Source: Oscillospiraceae bacterium (GTDB lineage Bacteria > Bacillota > Clostridia > Oscillospirales > Ruminococcaceae). From it: 7,955 bases of DNA. Positions within the stretch are counted from its first letter, which is position 1; the number at the start of each line of letters is the position of its first letter. Made by a program: the position numbers and the translations under genes. The notes under the pieces were generated by a model that was not told where the DNA came from, searched no databases, and saw nothing but the letters and a program-made list of their open reading frames with translations. Shown piece by piece: positions 1 to 6,407 of the stretch. The stretch spans positions 1 to 7,955 of the forward strand of contig JAGPHI010000030.1 in the NCBI GenBank assembly GCA_018055565.1, given 5' to 3'.

Positions 1-2
1 AT

Positions 3-233
3 CTGGCAAAAGACCCGCAGGAGGAGCGCAATTTATATAATAATCCCGCCTATGCCGAGCAGCAGCAAACGCTGACCGCGCAGCTGGAAAAATGGTTTGT
101 GCGATATGTAAACCCCGAAATTGACGCCGTGCGCGAGCCCATTACAGGCAAAGGCCAGCTTTCGCGCGTGGGCATTTACGCCGAGGGCAAGCCCGCACAC
201 GCCGAAGTGGCGGATTATCAGCGAGAGCGCTAA
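3..233 (+). CDS. Sulfatase, C-terminal fragment (5' part outside window)
   Basis: The open frame enters from the left edge and stops at TAA 231-233, giving the last 76 residues of a protein. The reading begins LAKDPQEERNLYNNPAYAEQ, continues with a helix ending in LEKWFVRYVNPEIDAV, and then has REPITGKGQLSRVG. The D-P-x-E-x-x-N-L pattern followed by a short helix and a W is the usual C-terminal subdomain of type I (formylglycine-dependent) sulfatases. The catalytic C/S-x-P-x-R motif would lie far upstream and is not visible, so activity cannot be judged. The family hydrolyses sulfate esters, often on glycans, which fits the esterase-like and glycoside hydrolase genes that follow. The natural stop and the downstream terminator suggest an intact gene end rather than a decayed remnant. 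The family call is based on the tail alone; the substrate is unknown. Confidence 0.78.
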   Translation: MAKDPQEERNLYNNPAYAEQQQTLTAQLEKWFVRYVNPEIDAVREPITGKGQLSRVGIYAEGKPAHAEVADYQRER

Positions 234-353
234 ACCTTGCGCCTATAGCACGCTATTTTAAAAAACAAGGCGTAAAATACTATAAACTACATAAATAAAC
301 GCTTTCACCGTGTTTTACTGGCCTTTTCATCCGCTGCAATGCTGTGATACAAT

Positions 354-398
354 AAAAAGCCTATCGGCACCCGCACTTGGGGGCCGATAGGCTTTTTT
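354..398. terminator. Bidirectional rho-independent terminator
   Basis: A perfect 15-bp stem (354-368 with 383-397) encloses a 14-nt loop that can itself pair CCC with GGG. The stem ends in A5 on one side and T6 (393-398) on the other, so it can stop transcripts in both directions. It lies 27 nt beyond the stop of the SGNH gene and about 120 nt beyond the sulfatase stop. The closer SGNH gene is probably its main client. The rest of the 234-353 gap is AT-rich and shows no convincing gene. Confidence 0.9.
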
Positions 399-425
399 GT
401 TTGCAAATTGCAGAGCGCTACGCCG

Positions 426-1100
426 TTACAGATTGCGCAGCAAGGGCATTAGGGCATCCACCACCTGGCGGGCAACAATTTGGTAGCCCTCTTCTGTGTA
501 ATGCACATCGCCCGGGCAAACAAACATGCTGGCCGAAAAGGGGGCGGTGACGGCATACAGGTCATTCACAGGGATATCCATTTGCTGCATGATATTTTGC
601 GCAATGGCGTTGTATTTTACTTCGTCGCCCACAAAGCGCCCTGCCTCGTCCGGCGGCACCACCGTGGTGGTGGCCCATACCAGCTTTGCGCCGGTGGTAC
701 GCAGCTTTTGTACAATGATTTGCAGATTTTGCGCATAATCGAAAGGCGTAACCGACAATGTGCCGTTGATTTTATCGCGGTTGCCATATACCTGCGCATC
801 TGGATGCCGATAGGCAATATCGTGCAGGCCCCAGTTAAAATGGATGATATCCGCTTTGCATTCGGCTAGCCAAGCATCCAGCTCCTCTACGCCAAATGCG
901 GTGGAGCCGCAATTAATCAGCATCCCCTGCGCATCGGAAGGCCTTACAATATTGGCAATGCCCGCAAGCGCATCGCGCACATATGGGCTATATCCAATGG
1001 AAATCGAATCCCCTAAAAGCAGCACAGTGGGCAGAGAGGCATCTTGCGAATTTGCATCCATATGTATTGATTGGTGCTGCTGCGGTGTATAAAAGCTCAT
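426..1100 (-). CDS. SGNH/GDSL-family hydrolase (probable carbohydrate or acyl esterase)
   Basis: A 224-residue protein with the SGNH-hydrolase layout. LLLGDSISIGY near the N-terminus (nucleophile Ser32) is block I. NWGLHDI is the block III position (His93, Asp94). GDVHYTEEGY near the C-terminus is block V, with the Asp198/His200 of the catalytic dyad. The family cleaves O-acyl esters, and many members deacetylate sugars. Block III normally reads G-x-N-D; here the Asn position is His, so the usual oxyanion-hole Asn is not in its standard place. There is no signal peptide or membrane segment, so it is probably cytoplasmic. A GTG at 1109 would add three residues but leaves almost no gap to the AAAGGAA ribosome site; ATG at 1100 is better spaced. 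It is divergent from the glycoside hydrolase, shares its control region, and converges on the sulfatase. Family is clear; substrate is inference. Confidence 0.85.
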   Translation of the reverse strand: MSFYTPQQHQSIHMDANSQDASLPTVLLLGDSISIGYSPYVRDALAGIANIVRPSDAQGMLINCGSTAFGVEELDAWLAECKADIIHFNWGLHDIAYRHPDAQVYGNRDKINGTLSVTPFDYAQNLQIIVQKLRTTGAKLVWATTTVVPPDEAGRFVGDEVKYNAIAQNIMQQMDIPVNDLYAVTAPFSASMFVCPGDVHYTEEGYQIVARQVVDALMPLLRNL

Positions 1101-1110
1101 GTTTTTCACT

Positions 1111-1117
1111 TTCCTTT
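1111..1117 (-). promoter_or_regulatory. Ribosome binding site deciding the SGNH hydrolase start
   Basis: On the - strand AAAGGAA precedes the gene. It is only 1 nt from the in-frame GTG at 1109 but 10 nt from the ATG at 1100, which argues for the ATG as the true start. Confidence 0.6.
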
Positions 1118-1157
1118 AACGCGTTTTCCTATACAGTTTTGCAGATATGCACGCGCG

Positions 1158-1180
1158 CGCATACGCCTTTGGCGTATGCG
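1158..1180 (-). repeat. Perfect 10-bp inverted repeat in the SGNH gene leader
   Basis: CGCATACGCC and GGCGTATGCG flank a 3-nt spacer (1168-1170). Given the strong promoter at 1247-1275, this falls in the middle of an untranslated leader of about 140 nt. No T-run follows on either strand, so it is not a plain terminator. It may be a leader hairpin that stabilises the mRNA or binds a regulator, or a DNA operator. Function is not shown by the sequence. Confidence 0.6.
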
Positions 1181-1238
1181 ATTGCATCAATGGCTGTGGC
1201 AAAGCGCACAGACATGCAACCCGCAAAAACACGGTTAT

Positions 1239-1255
1239 TACTATAAAGTATAGTA
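1239..1255. promoter_or_regulatory. Inverted repeat over the -10/start region of the SGNH promoter
   Basis: TACTATA and TATAGTA form a perfect 7-3-7 inverted repeat. It covers the -10 hexamer and the expected transcription start of the - strand promoter. A protein bound here would block that promoter, so it is a candidate repressor site. It is AT-rich and could partly reflect promoter composition. Confidence 0.4.
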
Positions 1256-1275
1256 CAAGCGCTAGTGTGCGTCAA
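1247..1275 (-). promoter_or_regulatory. Sigma-A type promoter for the SGNH hydrolase gene
   Basis: Read on the - strand: TTGACG (1275-1270), a 17-nt spacer, then TATACT (1252-1247). This is close to the consensus for the housekeeping sigma factor. Transcription would start near 1240, giving a leader of about 140 nt. The spacer contains TAGCGCTT, also found in the + strand promoter P2. Confidence 0.75.
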
Positions 1276-1280
1276 GGCTT

Positions 1281-1310
1281 TTGACGGGCAATTTCGAAAC
1301 GTTTCAATAT
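1281..1310 (+). promoter_or_regulatory. Candidate upstream promoter P1 for the glycoside hydrolase, overlapping an operator
   Basis: TTGACG at 1281-1286, an 18-nt spacer and CAATAT at 1305-1310. The -35 hexamer is the mirror image of the - strand promoter's -35, separated from it by only 5 bp, so the two would lie back to back. The palindrome GAAACGTTTC fills the end of the spacer. The -10 match is moderate, so this is weaker than P2 as a promoter call. Confidence 0.4.
1294..1307. promoter_or_regulatory. LacI/GalR-type operator candidate
   Basis: GAAACGTTTC (1296-1305) is a perfect 10-bp palindrome with a central CG, the usual form of LacI/GalR-family operators. The next bases outward, T1294 and A1307, also pair. 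It sits inside candidate promoter P1 and between the two divergent genes. Such regulators commonly control sugar-use genes. No regulator gene is present in the window. It does not match a full CcpA cre site well. Confidence 0.5.
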
Positions 1311-1347
1311 CGCAAATTGCGCTTTTTGCCATTTTATTTGATTTTTC

Positions 1348-1376
1348 TTGTAAATTAGCGCTTTCTATTGTACTAT
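1348..1376 (+). promoter_or_regulatory. Probable main promoter P2 for the glycoside hydrolase operon
   Basis: TTGTAA (1348-1353), a 17-nt spacer, and TACTAT (1371-1376). The expected start is about 1383, giving a leader of about 40 nt. The spacer contains TAGCGCTT (1356-1363), matching the motif in the divergent promoter. The right half, GCGCTTTC, resembles half of a CcpA cre site, but the left half does not. Confidence 0.6.
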
Positions 1377-1385
1377 TAAGAAAAC

Positions 1386-1400
1386 GGCGGTTTAACCGCC
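1386..1400. repeat. Inverted repeat at the start of the glycoside hydrolase transcript
   Basis: GGCGGTT and AACCGCC form a 7-1-7 palindrome, or a hairpin of five G-C pairs with a TTTAA loop. It begins 2-4 nt after the predicted P2 start and ends 4 nt before the ribosome site. It could be a repressor site or a 5'-end hairpin that protects the mRNA. No T-run follows it. Confidence 0.5.
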
Positions 1401-1403
1401 CGC

Positions 1404-1410
1404 AAAGGAA
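1404..1410 (+). promoter_or_regulatory. Ribosome binding site deciding the glycoside hydrolase start
   Basis: AAAGGAA directly overlaps the in-frame ATG at 1410, so that codon cannot be served by it. The next in-frame ATG at 1422 lies 11 nt downstream and is the better start. An in-frame GTG at 1413 is too close. Confidence 0.6.
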
Positions 1411-1421
1411 TGGTGCTTGCC

Positions 1422-3815
1422 ATGTGCAACTGTAAAATCGATTTAAACAAAAACTGGCGCTTTGCCCCCCTGTTTGCAGAGGAAATGCTGCGCGATGATT
1501 TTGAAAGTGCAGGCTTTTTGCCTGTAGAGCTGCCGCATACCAACAAGGTTTTACCGTTTCACTATTTTAACGAGGCCGATTATCAATTGATCAGCTGCTA
1601 TCGCAAAACGCTGTTTGCGCCAAAGGATTGGCAAGGCAGCTTGGCGCTTTTAACCTTTGCGGGCGTGGGGCATGTGTGTGAGGTGTATATCAACGGCCAA
1701 AAAGCCGGCGAGCATCATTGCGGCTACACGGCTTTTACACTGGATATTGCGCCTTATTTGCAGTATGGGCGCGAAAATGTGATTACCGTAAAGGTAGATT
1801 CGCGCGAGCGCAGCGACACGCCGCCCTTTGGCCATGTGATTGATTATCTTACCTACGGCGGCATTTACCGCGAGGTGTATTTGGAAATTGAAAACCCGTG
1901 CGGCCTTTCGGATGTGTTTGTGTATACCGAAAACACGTTAACGCAAAGCAAAACCGCCTGTGCCGAAATTAGCGTGCGAAACGCGGCAGAGGGGCTTTGC
2001 CTTGTATGCGAGCTGCAAGACGCCGCGGGCGAAACATTGGCAAAAAGCGAATTTGCGGTGCAGGGCGCATGCGGGGTATATCGTATCACCGCGCCAAACG
2101 CCGCCTTATGGACGCCGGATGCGCCTATTTTATACACGATGCGTGTGACGCTTTATCGCGATAAGGCATGCCTTGCCGAAAAAGCCGTGCGGTTTGGCTT
2201 TCGCGAGGCGGTTTTTAAGCCGGACGGCTTTTATCTAAACGGCCAAAAACACAAGCTGATTGGCCTTAACCGCCATCAAAGCTACCCCTATGTGGGCTAT
2301 GCGATGCCAAAGCGCGCGCAAATGCGCGATGCAGACATTTTAAAATACGAGCTGGGTGTAAACACCGTGCGCACCTCGCATTACCCGCAAAGCCAACATT
2401 TTATCAACCGCTGCGACGAAATTGGCCTATTGGTATTTACGGAGCTGCCGGGATGGCAGCATATTGGCGATGCGGCTTGGCAAGCGCAAAGCGTGCAAAA
2501 TGTGGCGGACATGATTGTGCAAAACCGCAACCACCCCAGCGTGATTTTATGGGGCGTGCGCATAAATGAATCGCAAGATTCTGACGCATTTTATGAAGAA
2601 ACCAACGCCAAAGCACATGCGCTTGACCCTACGCGCCAAACAGGCGGCGTGCGCTGCATCGCCAAAAGCAAGCTTTTAGAGGATGTGTATACCTACAACG
2701 ATTTTTTGCACAATGGCATAGCCGATGGCCTTGCCCCAAAGAAGCAAATTACAAGCGCCGATGCGCCGTATTTGGTAACGGAATACAACGGCCACATGTA
2801 CCCCACCAAGCCCTTTGACGACGAGCCACACCGCTTGCAGCACGCAAAGCGGCACGCGCGCGTTTTAGATGCCATGTTTGCCGCCGATGGCACGGCGGGC
2901 TGCATCGGCTGGTGCATGTTTGATTATAACACGCACAAAGATTTTGGCGCGGGCGACGGCATTTGCTATCATGGCGTGATGGACATGTTCCGCAATGCAA
3001 AGCCCGCAGCCGCTGTATATGCAAGCCAAAGCGACAGCATCGGCCCTGTTTTACAGGTAAGCAGCTCGATGGATATTGGCGATCACCCCGCCAGCACCAT
3101 TGGCGAAGTGTATGCATTTACCAATGCCGACAGTGTGTGTTTATATAAAAACGGCGTGGCCGTAAAGGAATATACGCACGCCAACAGCCCTTACCCGCAT
3201 TTGCCGCATGGCCCCATATTGATTAACGATTTTATCGGCGAGCTTTTGGAAACGAATGAGGGCTTTTCTAAAAAAAGCGCACAATATTTAAAAGATGTGC
3301 TGTATGGCGTTTCCAAATACGGGCAAAACGCGTTGCCGCTGCCGCTAAAAGCGAAAATGCTATACCTGATGACGCACGATAAAATGACGATTGCCAAAGG
3401 CACCGAGCTATACGGAAAATACATAGGCAACTGGGGCGGTGAAGCCGCCGCGTGCAGCTTTGTGGGCATAAAAGACGGTGTGCCAATTGCCACTGTGGTA
3501 AAAGCGCCCGCGCGGCTGGTAAAGCTGTGTGTGGATGTGGACTGTACGGCGCTTTGCTGCACCACCAGCTGGGACGTTGCCTCGGTGCGCATACGCGCGG
3601 TAGACCAAAACGACAATTTGCTGCCGTATTATCAAGGGGCACTTACGCTTTGCGCCACAGGCGCTGTAGAGCTGATTGGCCCCGCGTGCATCACCCTTGC
3701 GGGCGGCATGGGGGGCACATATGTGAAAACAAAGGGCATGGCGGGCGCGGGCGCGCTTTCGATACAAACAAATGACGGCGAAGAGCAGATTTTGCACTTC
3801 ACCGTATCGGAATAA
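1422..3815 (+). CDS. Glycoside hydrolase family 2 (beta-galactosidase-like)
   Basis: A 797-residue enzyme that releases sugars from beta-linked oligosaccharides with retention of configuration. Residues about 5-155 form the jelly-roll sugar-binding domain (LPHTNKVLPFHYF; TYGGIYREV at 144-152). About 155-260 is the immunoglobulin-like domain. About 262-560 is the catalytic barrel, with GLNRH, RTSHYP at 317-322, and the acid/base pair Asn382-Glu383 in WGVRINES. The nucleophile is Glu454 in TEYNGHMYPTK. GWCMFDY lies near 496-502. The remaining 240 residues look beta-rich, ending in an Ig-like module. All key residues are present and the spacing of the two glutamates (71) is normal. There is no signal peptide, so the enzyme should act on imported sugars. 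Beta-galactosidase is the nearest description; beta-glucuronidase or another GH2 activity cannot be excluded. It is probably co-transcribed with the HD gene 26 nt downstream. Confidence 0.92.
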   Translation: MCNCKIDLNKNWRFAPLFAEEMLRDDFESAGFLPVELPHTNKVLPFHYFNEADYQLISCYRKTLFAPKDWQGSLALLTFAGVGHVCEVYINGQKAGEHHCGYTAFTLDIAPYLQYGRENVITVKVDSRERSDTPPFGHVIDYLTYGGIYREVYLEIENPCGLSDVFVYTENTLTQSKTACAEISVRNAAEGLCLVCELQDAAGETLAKSEFAVQGACGVYRITAPNAALWTPDAPILYTMRVTLYRDKACLAEKAVRFGFREAVFKPDGFYLNGQKHKLIGLNRHQSYPYVGYAMPKRAQMRDADILKYELGVNTVRTSHYPQSQHFINRCDEIGLLVFTELPGWQHIGDAAWQAQSVQNVADMIVQNRNHPSVILWGVRINESQDSDAFYEETNAKAHALDPTRQTGGVRCIAKSKLLEDVYTYNDFLHNGIADGLAPKKQITSADAPYLVTEYNGHMYPTKPFDDEPHRLQHAKRHARVLDAMFAADGTAGCIGWCMFDYNTHKDFGAGDGICYHGVMDMFRNAKPAAAVYASQSDSIGPVLQVSSSMDIGDHPASTIGEVYAFTNADSVCLYKNGVAVKEYTHANSPYPHLPHGPILINDFIGELLETNEGFSKKSAQYLKDVLYGVSKYGQNALPLPLKAKMLYLMTHDKMTIAKGTELYGKYIGNWGGEAAACSFVGIKDGVPIATVVKAPARLVKLCVDVDCTALCCTTSWDVASVRIRAVDQNDNLLPYYQGALTLCATGAVELIGPACITLAGGMGGTYVKTKGMAGAGALSIQTNDGEEQILHFTVSE

Positions 3816-3841
3816 CAGATTAATAAAGGGATGGTATCGAC

Positions 3842-4414
3842 ATGATGACACGAGAAGAAGCCTTTGCACTGCTTTGCCAGTATAATAAGGAGCCGTTTCA
3901 CCTTTTGCACGCGCGCACGGTAGAAGCCGTGATGCACTGCTTTGCCCAAAAGCTTGGCTATGGCGAAAACGCCGAGTATTGGGGCTTAGTGGGGCTTTTG
4001 CACGATATTGATTTTGAAGAGTATCCCGAAGCACATTGCGTGAAATGCTGCGAAATTTTGCAGCAAAACGGCTTTGACGATGCGTTTATCCATGCCGTGG
4101 CCAGCCACGGCTGGGGCATGGCATCTACGGTGGAGCCGGCGCACGAAATGGAAAAGGTGCTTTTTGCGGTGGATGAGCTAACGGGGCTTATCGGCGCAGC
4201 GGCGCGCATGCGCCCGTCTAAATCTGTGCAGGATATGGAGCTGGCTTCCCTGCAAAAAAAGTTTAAAGACAAAAAATTTGCAGCCGGATGCAGCCGCGAC
4301 GTTATCCTACAGGGCGCGGACATGCTGGGTTGGCCGCTGGAAAAGCTTTTGGGTGACACATTAGACGCCATGCGCGAGCGTGAAGAAGCGTATACACTGG
4401 GTGTGCGCGGATAA
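3842..4414 (+). CDS. HD-domain metal-dependent phosphohydrolase family protein
   Basis: A 190-residue soluble protein with an HD fold: His23 in the first helix (LLHARTVEAVM), the His54-Asp55 doublet in GLLHDIDFEEYPEAH, further histidines at 84 and 89, and Asp111 in DELTGLI. The second half (RPSKSV, then KKFKDKKFAAGCSRD) matches the conserved tail of a widespread uncharacterised HD-hydrolase family in anaerobes. HD proteins use metal ions to hydrolyse phosphate esters, often of nucleotides; the substrate here is unknown. All metal-binding residues appear present. Two tandem ATGs (3842, 3845) are possible; an AAAGGG site lies 11 nt before the first. The 26-nt gap after the glycoside hydrolase and the terminator downstream suggest a two-gene operon. 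The link to sugar use may be only positional. Confidence 0.85.
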   Translation: MMTREEAFALLCQYNKEPFHLLHARTVEAVMHCFAQKLGYGENAEYWGLVGLLHDIDFEEYPEAHCVKCCEILQQNGFDDAFIHAVASHGWGMASTVEPAHEMEKVLFAVDELTGLIGAAARMRPSKSVQDMELASLQKKFKDKKFAAGCSRDVILQGADMLGWPLEKLLGDTLDAMREREEAYTLGVRG

Positions 4415-4473
4415 ATAAAACCATTGTGCGCACCAAGGCAGCTGCCGCACAGGCACATATCGTCAAAATAGTA

Positions 4474-4502
4474 AAAGCCCGGCCGCATTGCGGCCGGGCT
4501 TT
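4474..4502. terminator. Bidirectional rho-independent terminator
   Basis: A perfect 13-bp GC-rich stem (4474-4486 with 4490-4502) has a 3-nt ATT loop. It is flanked by AAAA on the left and TTT on the right, followed by T-rich sequence. It lies 59 nt after the HD gene and 97 nt after the fapA-like gene on the opposite strand. It therefore closes both convergent units. Confidence 0.88.
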
Positions 4503-4599
4503 CTGCTTGCTTTTACCAGTCAAACTATATTGGGCTTATACTCAATAGACCTATGCAAAACAAAATCCATCGGGCGAGCCAAGCGCATAAAGCGCTAAT

Positions 4600-6375
4600 T
4601 TACTTCATGCCAACGCTGATTTCGCCGTCGCTATTGCGATAAAAACGGCAATTGTTATAGGTTTCTTTGATAACCATGTTGGAAGAGCCGATGGTAATGC
4701 GCGCGGGCGGGTAAATGGTGGAGCATGTCAGTGTGGAATTGCCCACATCCAAAATCTCGGCGGCTATCTCGTCGCGCCGTTTTTCAACGCGCTGCTTTTT
4801 CAAAGTGAGAATCGACAGCTTACCATTTAACGAGGCCAGCAATTTCGCGGCTTCGTCGGCATTTTTGCCAGAGGCAATAATGCTTTCTAGGTAGGCGATG
4901 CTTTTTTTCGCTTCGCTGTATTGCGCATCCACCTCTTTAAACTGCGCTTCCACTTCGTTGCGCTCGCGCAAAATAGAAGGGGTGGAGCCTAAAATAATGG
5001 TGGTGGGTGTGGATGAATTAGAGCCAATTACCTTTGCTTCAATCGAGCCAAAATCGGTGATTTTGCCGCCTGTAATCAGGCCCTTGCCCGTTACCTTGAT
5101 ATTGGCATCGCATTCTATTTTAGAGTTGATAATCGATTCGCTGGCAAGGTTTCCGCCGCAAATAACATTGCAGTTTTCGATAAATTTTGCGGTAATTTCG
5201 CCGTTTGCCTGCAAAATGCCTTTGCCCATGCCATTGATGCCTTTTTCGATGTGAATATCGCCGCCTGCATACAGCGAGGCGCCCTCCACCATGCCAAACA
5301 CGGTAATGCTGCCCTCGGTTTTAATAGAATAGCCTTCCAGCACATCGCCTGTAACGATAATGTTGCCCACAAAATCCACATTGCCTGTGCCATTGTCTAC
5401 ATTGCCTTCTATTTTATAAACATTGTCCACGCAAAAGCGATCCTTGCGAAACACCAAGCTGCCGCTGCATGTAGCCACTAGCTGCGTATGCGTTTCGTCT
5501 ACCTCTAGCGTTTCGGTGTTTTCGCCGCGCGTTAAAATCAGCTTGTTGCCGGGCTTTGGCATCAGCTTTTCGCCAAACACACTAATGCCCTCGGTGCCGG
5601 GGGTAGGCGCAGTCATTTCGCAAATAACAGCCCCCTTGTCCACAATGGTAACAAGATGCATATTTTTAAAATCAATCGACCCATCCGGCCTAGTTTCAAA
5701 ATGCGGCTTTGTTTCGCGCGAATAATTTTCCGTAATCACGGCATCCTCGCCATTTACGGCGGGCGTGCCAATTGCAAACACAATTTCCTTTTCGTAGGTG
5801 GGTGCCAAAATCAGCTCCAGCGCCGCTTCGTCCACGCCTGTATTGATGCCCAAGTCCGTCAGCACCGTTTGCAAAAACTCCATGTCCCAATCGGGCAGCG
5901 GCTCTTCTTCCTCTTCTTCAAACAGTGCCTGTGTGTCGATGTCCTGTGCGCTTGTGCTGTCTATCTGCGCGGTTTCGCCGTTTGGTTGTGCTTGTGCTTC
6001 GGTTGCAGCTGTGCCCGGCTCGGCGGTATCGGCCGATGCCTGCGGCAGCGAATCGGTGCTTTGCGGCGGTAGATATTCGCGCCGTTCCATTTTGGCATAC
6101 AGCTGGGTGCTGTCTGTCCAAATGCGCATATATTCGCATCGTTCATCAAACGTGGCCAGCTTTACCGCGTTCCATTTTAAATTGTTTTGCTTTGCCGCAA
6201 ATCCGGCAATAGGCTCCACTGTTTTTTCCGCAGCGGGATTTTCTACCGCTGCATTCGCCACTTGGGGCGGGGGAGCTTGTATCTGCTCATCGTGCACAGC
6301 CTTGCTTTCCTGCGCCGCTTTGCTGCGGCTAAACAGACCGAACAACAGGCTTTCGTTTTTTCCGTCGCTTTTCAT
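4600..6375 (-). CDS. fapA: FapA family protein (DUF342), flagellar-associated
   Basis: A 591-residue protein. Residues 1-150 are a long, mostly low-complexity stretch rich in A, Q, P, E and T; a more ordered-looking island sits at about 65-104 and six glutamates at 153-158. The typical FapA core then begins (DWDMEFLQTVLTDLGI). TPGTEG at 258-263 is the family hallmark, followed by many short Gly-spaced beta repeats (GNIIVTGDVLEG, GSITVFGMVEG, GGDIHIEKG), probably a stacked beta-helix. About 466-540 is a charged coiled coil, followed by a final beta segment (YPPARITIGSSNMVIKETY). In Vibrio vulnificus FapA is involved in flagellar assembly and sugar-transport signalling; the role in Gram-positive species is less clear. 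There is no signal peptide. A strong AGGAGG lies 8 nt before the ATG. It follows cheD by 32 nt, so a flagellar role is likely. Confidence 0.88.
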   Translation of the reverse strand: MKSDGKNESLLFGLFSRSKAAQESKAVHDEQIQAPPPQVANAAVENPAAEKTVEPIAGFAAKQNNLKWNAVKLATFDERCEYMRIWTDSTQLYAKMERREYLPPQSTDSLPQASADTAEPGTAATEAQAQPNGETAQIDSTSAQDIDTQALFEEEEEEPLPDWDMEFLQTVLTDLGINTGVDEAALELILAPTYEKEIVFAIGTPAVNGEDAVITENYSRETKPHFETRPDGSIDFKNMHLVTIVDKGAVICEMTAPTPGTEGISVFGEKLMPKPGNKLILTRGENTETLEVDETHTQLVATCSGSLVFRKDRFCVDNVYKIEGNVDNGTGNVDFVGNIIVTGDVLEGYSIKTEGSITVFGMVEGASLYAGGDIHIEKGINGMGKGILQANGEITAKFIENCNVICGGNLASESIINSKIECDANIKVTGKGLITGGKITDFGSIEAKVIGSNSSTPTTIILGSTPSILRERNEVEAQFKEVDAQYSEAKKSIAYLESIIASGKNADEAAKLLASLNGKLSILTLKKQRVEKRRDEIAAEILDVGNSTLTCSTIYPPARITIGSSNMVIKETYNNCRFYRNSDGEISVGMK

Positions 6376-6407
6376 CTGCTTCCCCTCCTCTCCTTATTTG
6401 CTTTCCA

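Noticed and set aside
291..307. cre-like sequence (AAACGCTTTCA) after the sulfatase
   Set aside because: Only the right half fits a CcpA site; the TG of the left half is missing, and it lies between convergent gene ends where control of initiation makes no sense.
402..412. TGCAAATTGCA and the similar CGCAAATTGCG at 1311-1321
   Set aside because: Short 5-1-5 palindromes built from common AT-rich words; one lies between a terminator and a gene end, so a shared regulator is unlikely.
480..869. 129-residue + strand open frame opposite the SGNH gene
   Set aside because: It lies wholly antisense to a gene with clear catalytic motifs and shows no recognisable domain; it is a shadow of the real coding frame.
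1129..1332. 67-residue - strand open frame in the divergent control region
   Set aside because: It has no ribosome site before its ATG, and it runs through the promoters, the operator and the leader hairpin.
1410..1421. Upstream ATG giving an 801-residue glycoside hydrolase
   Set aside because: The ribosome site overlaps this codon; ATG 1422 has usable spacing and begins just before the conserved N-terminal domain.
3408..4034. 208-residue - strand open frame across the GH2/HD junction
   Set aside because: It crosses two well-supported + strand genes and their gap, is rich in R, C and H as shadows often are, and shows no domain.
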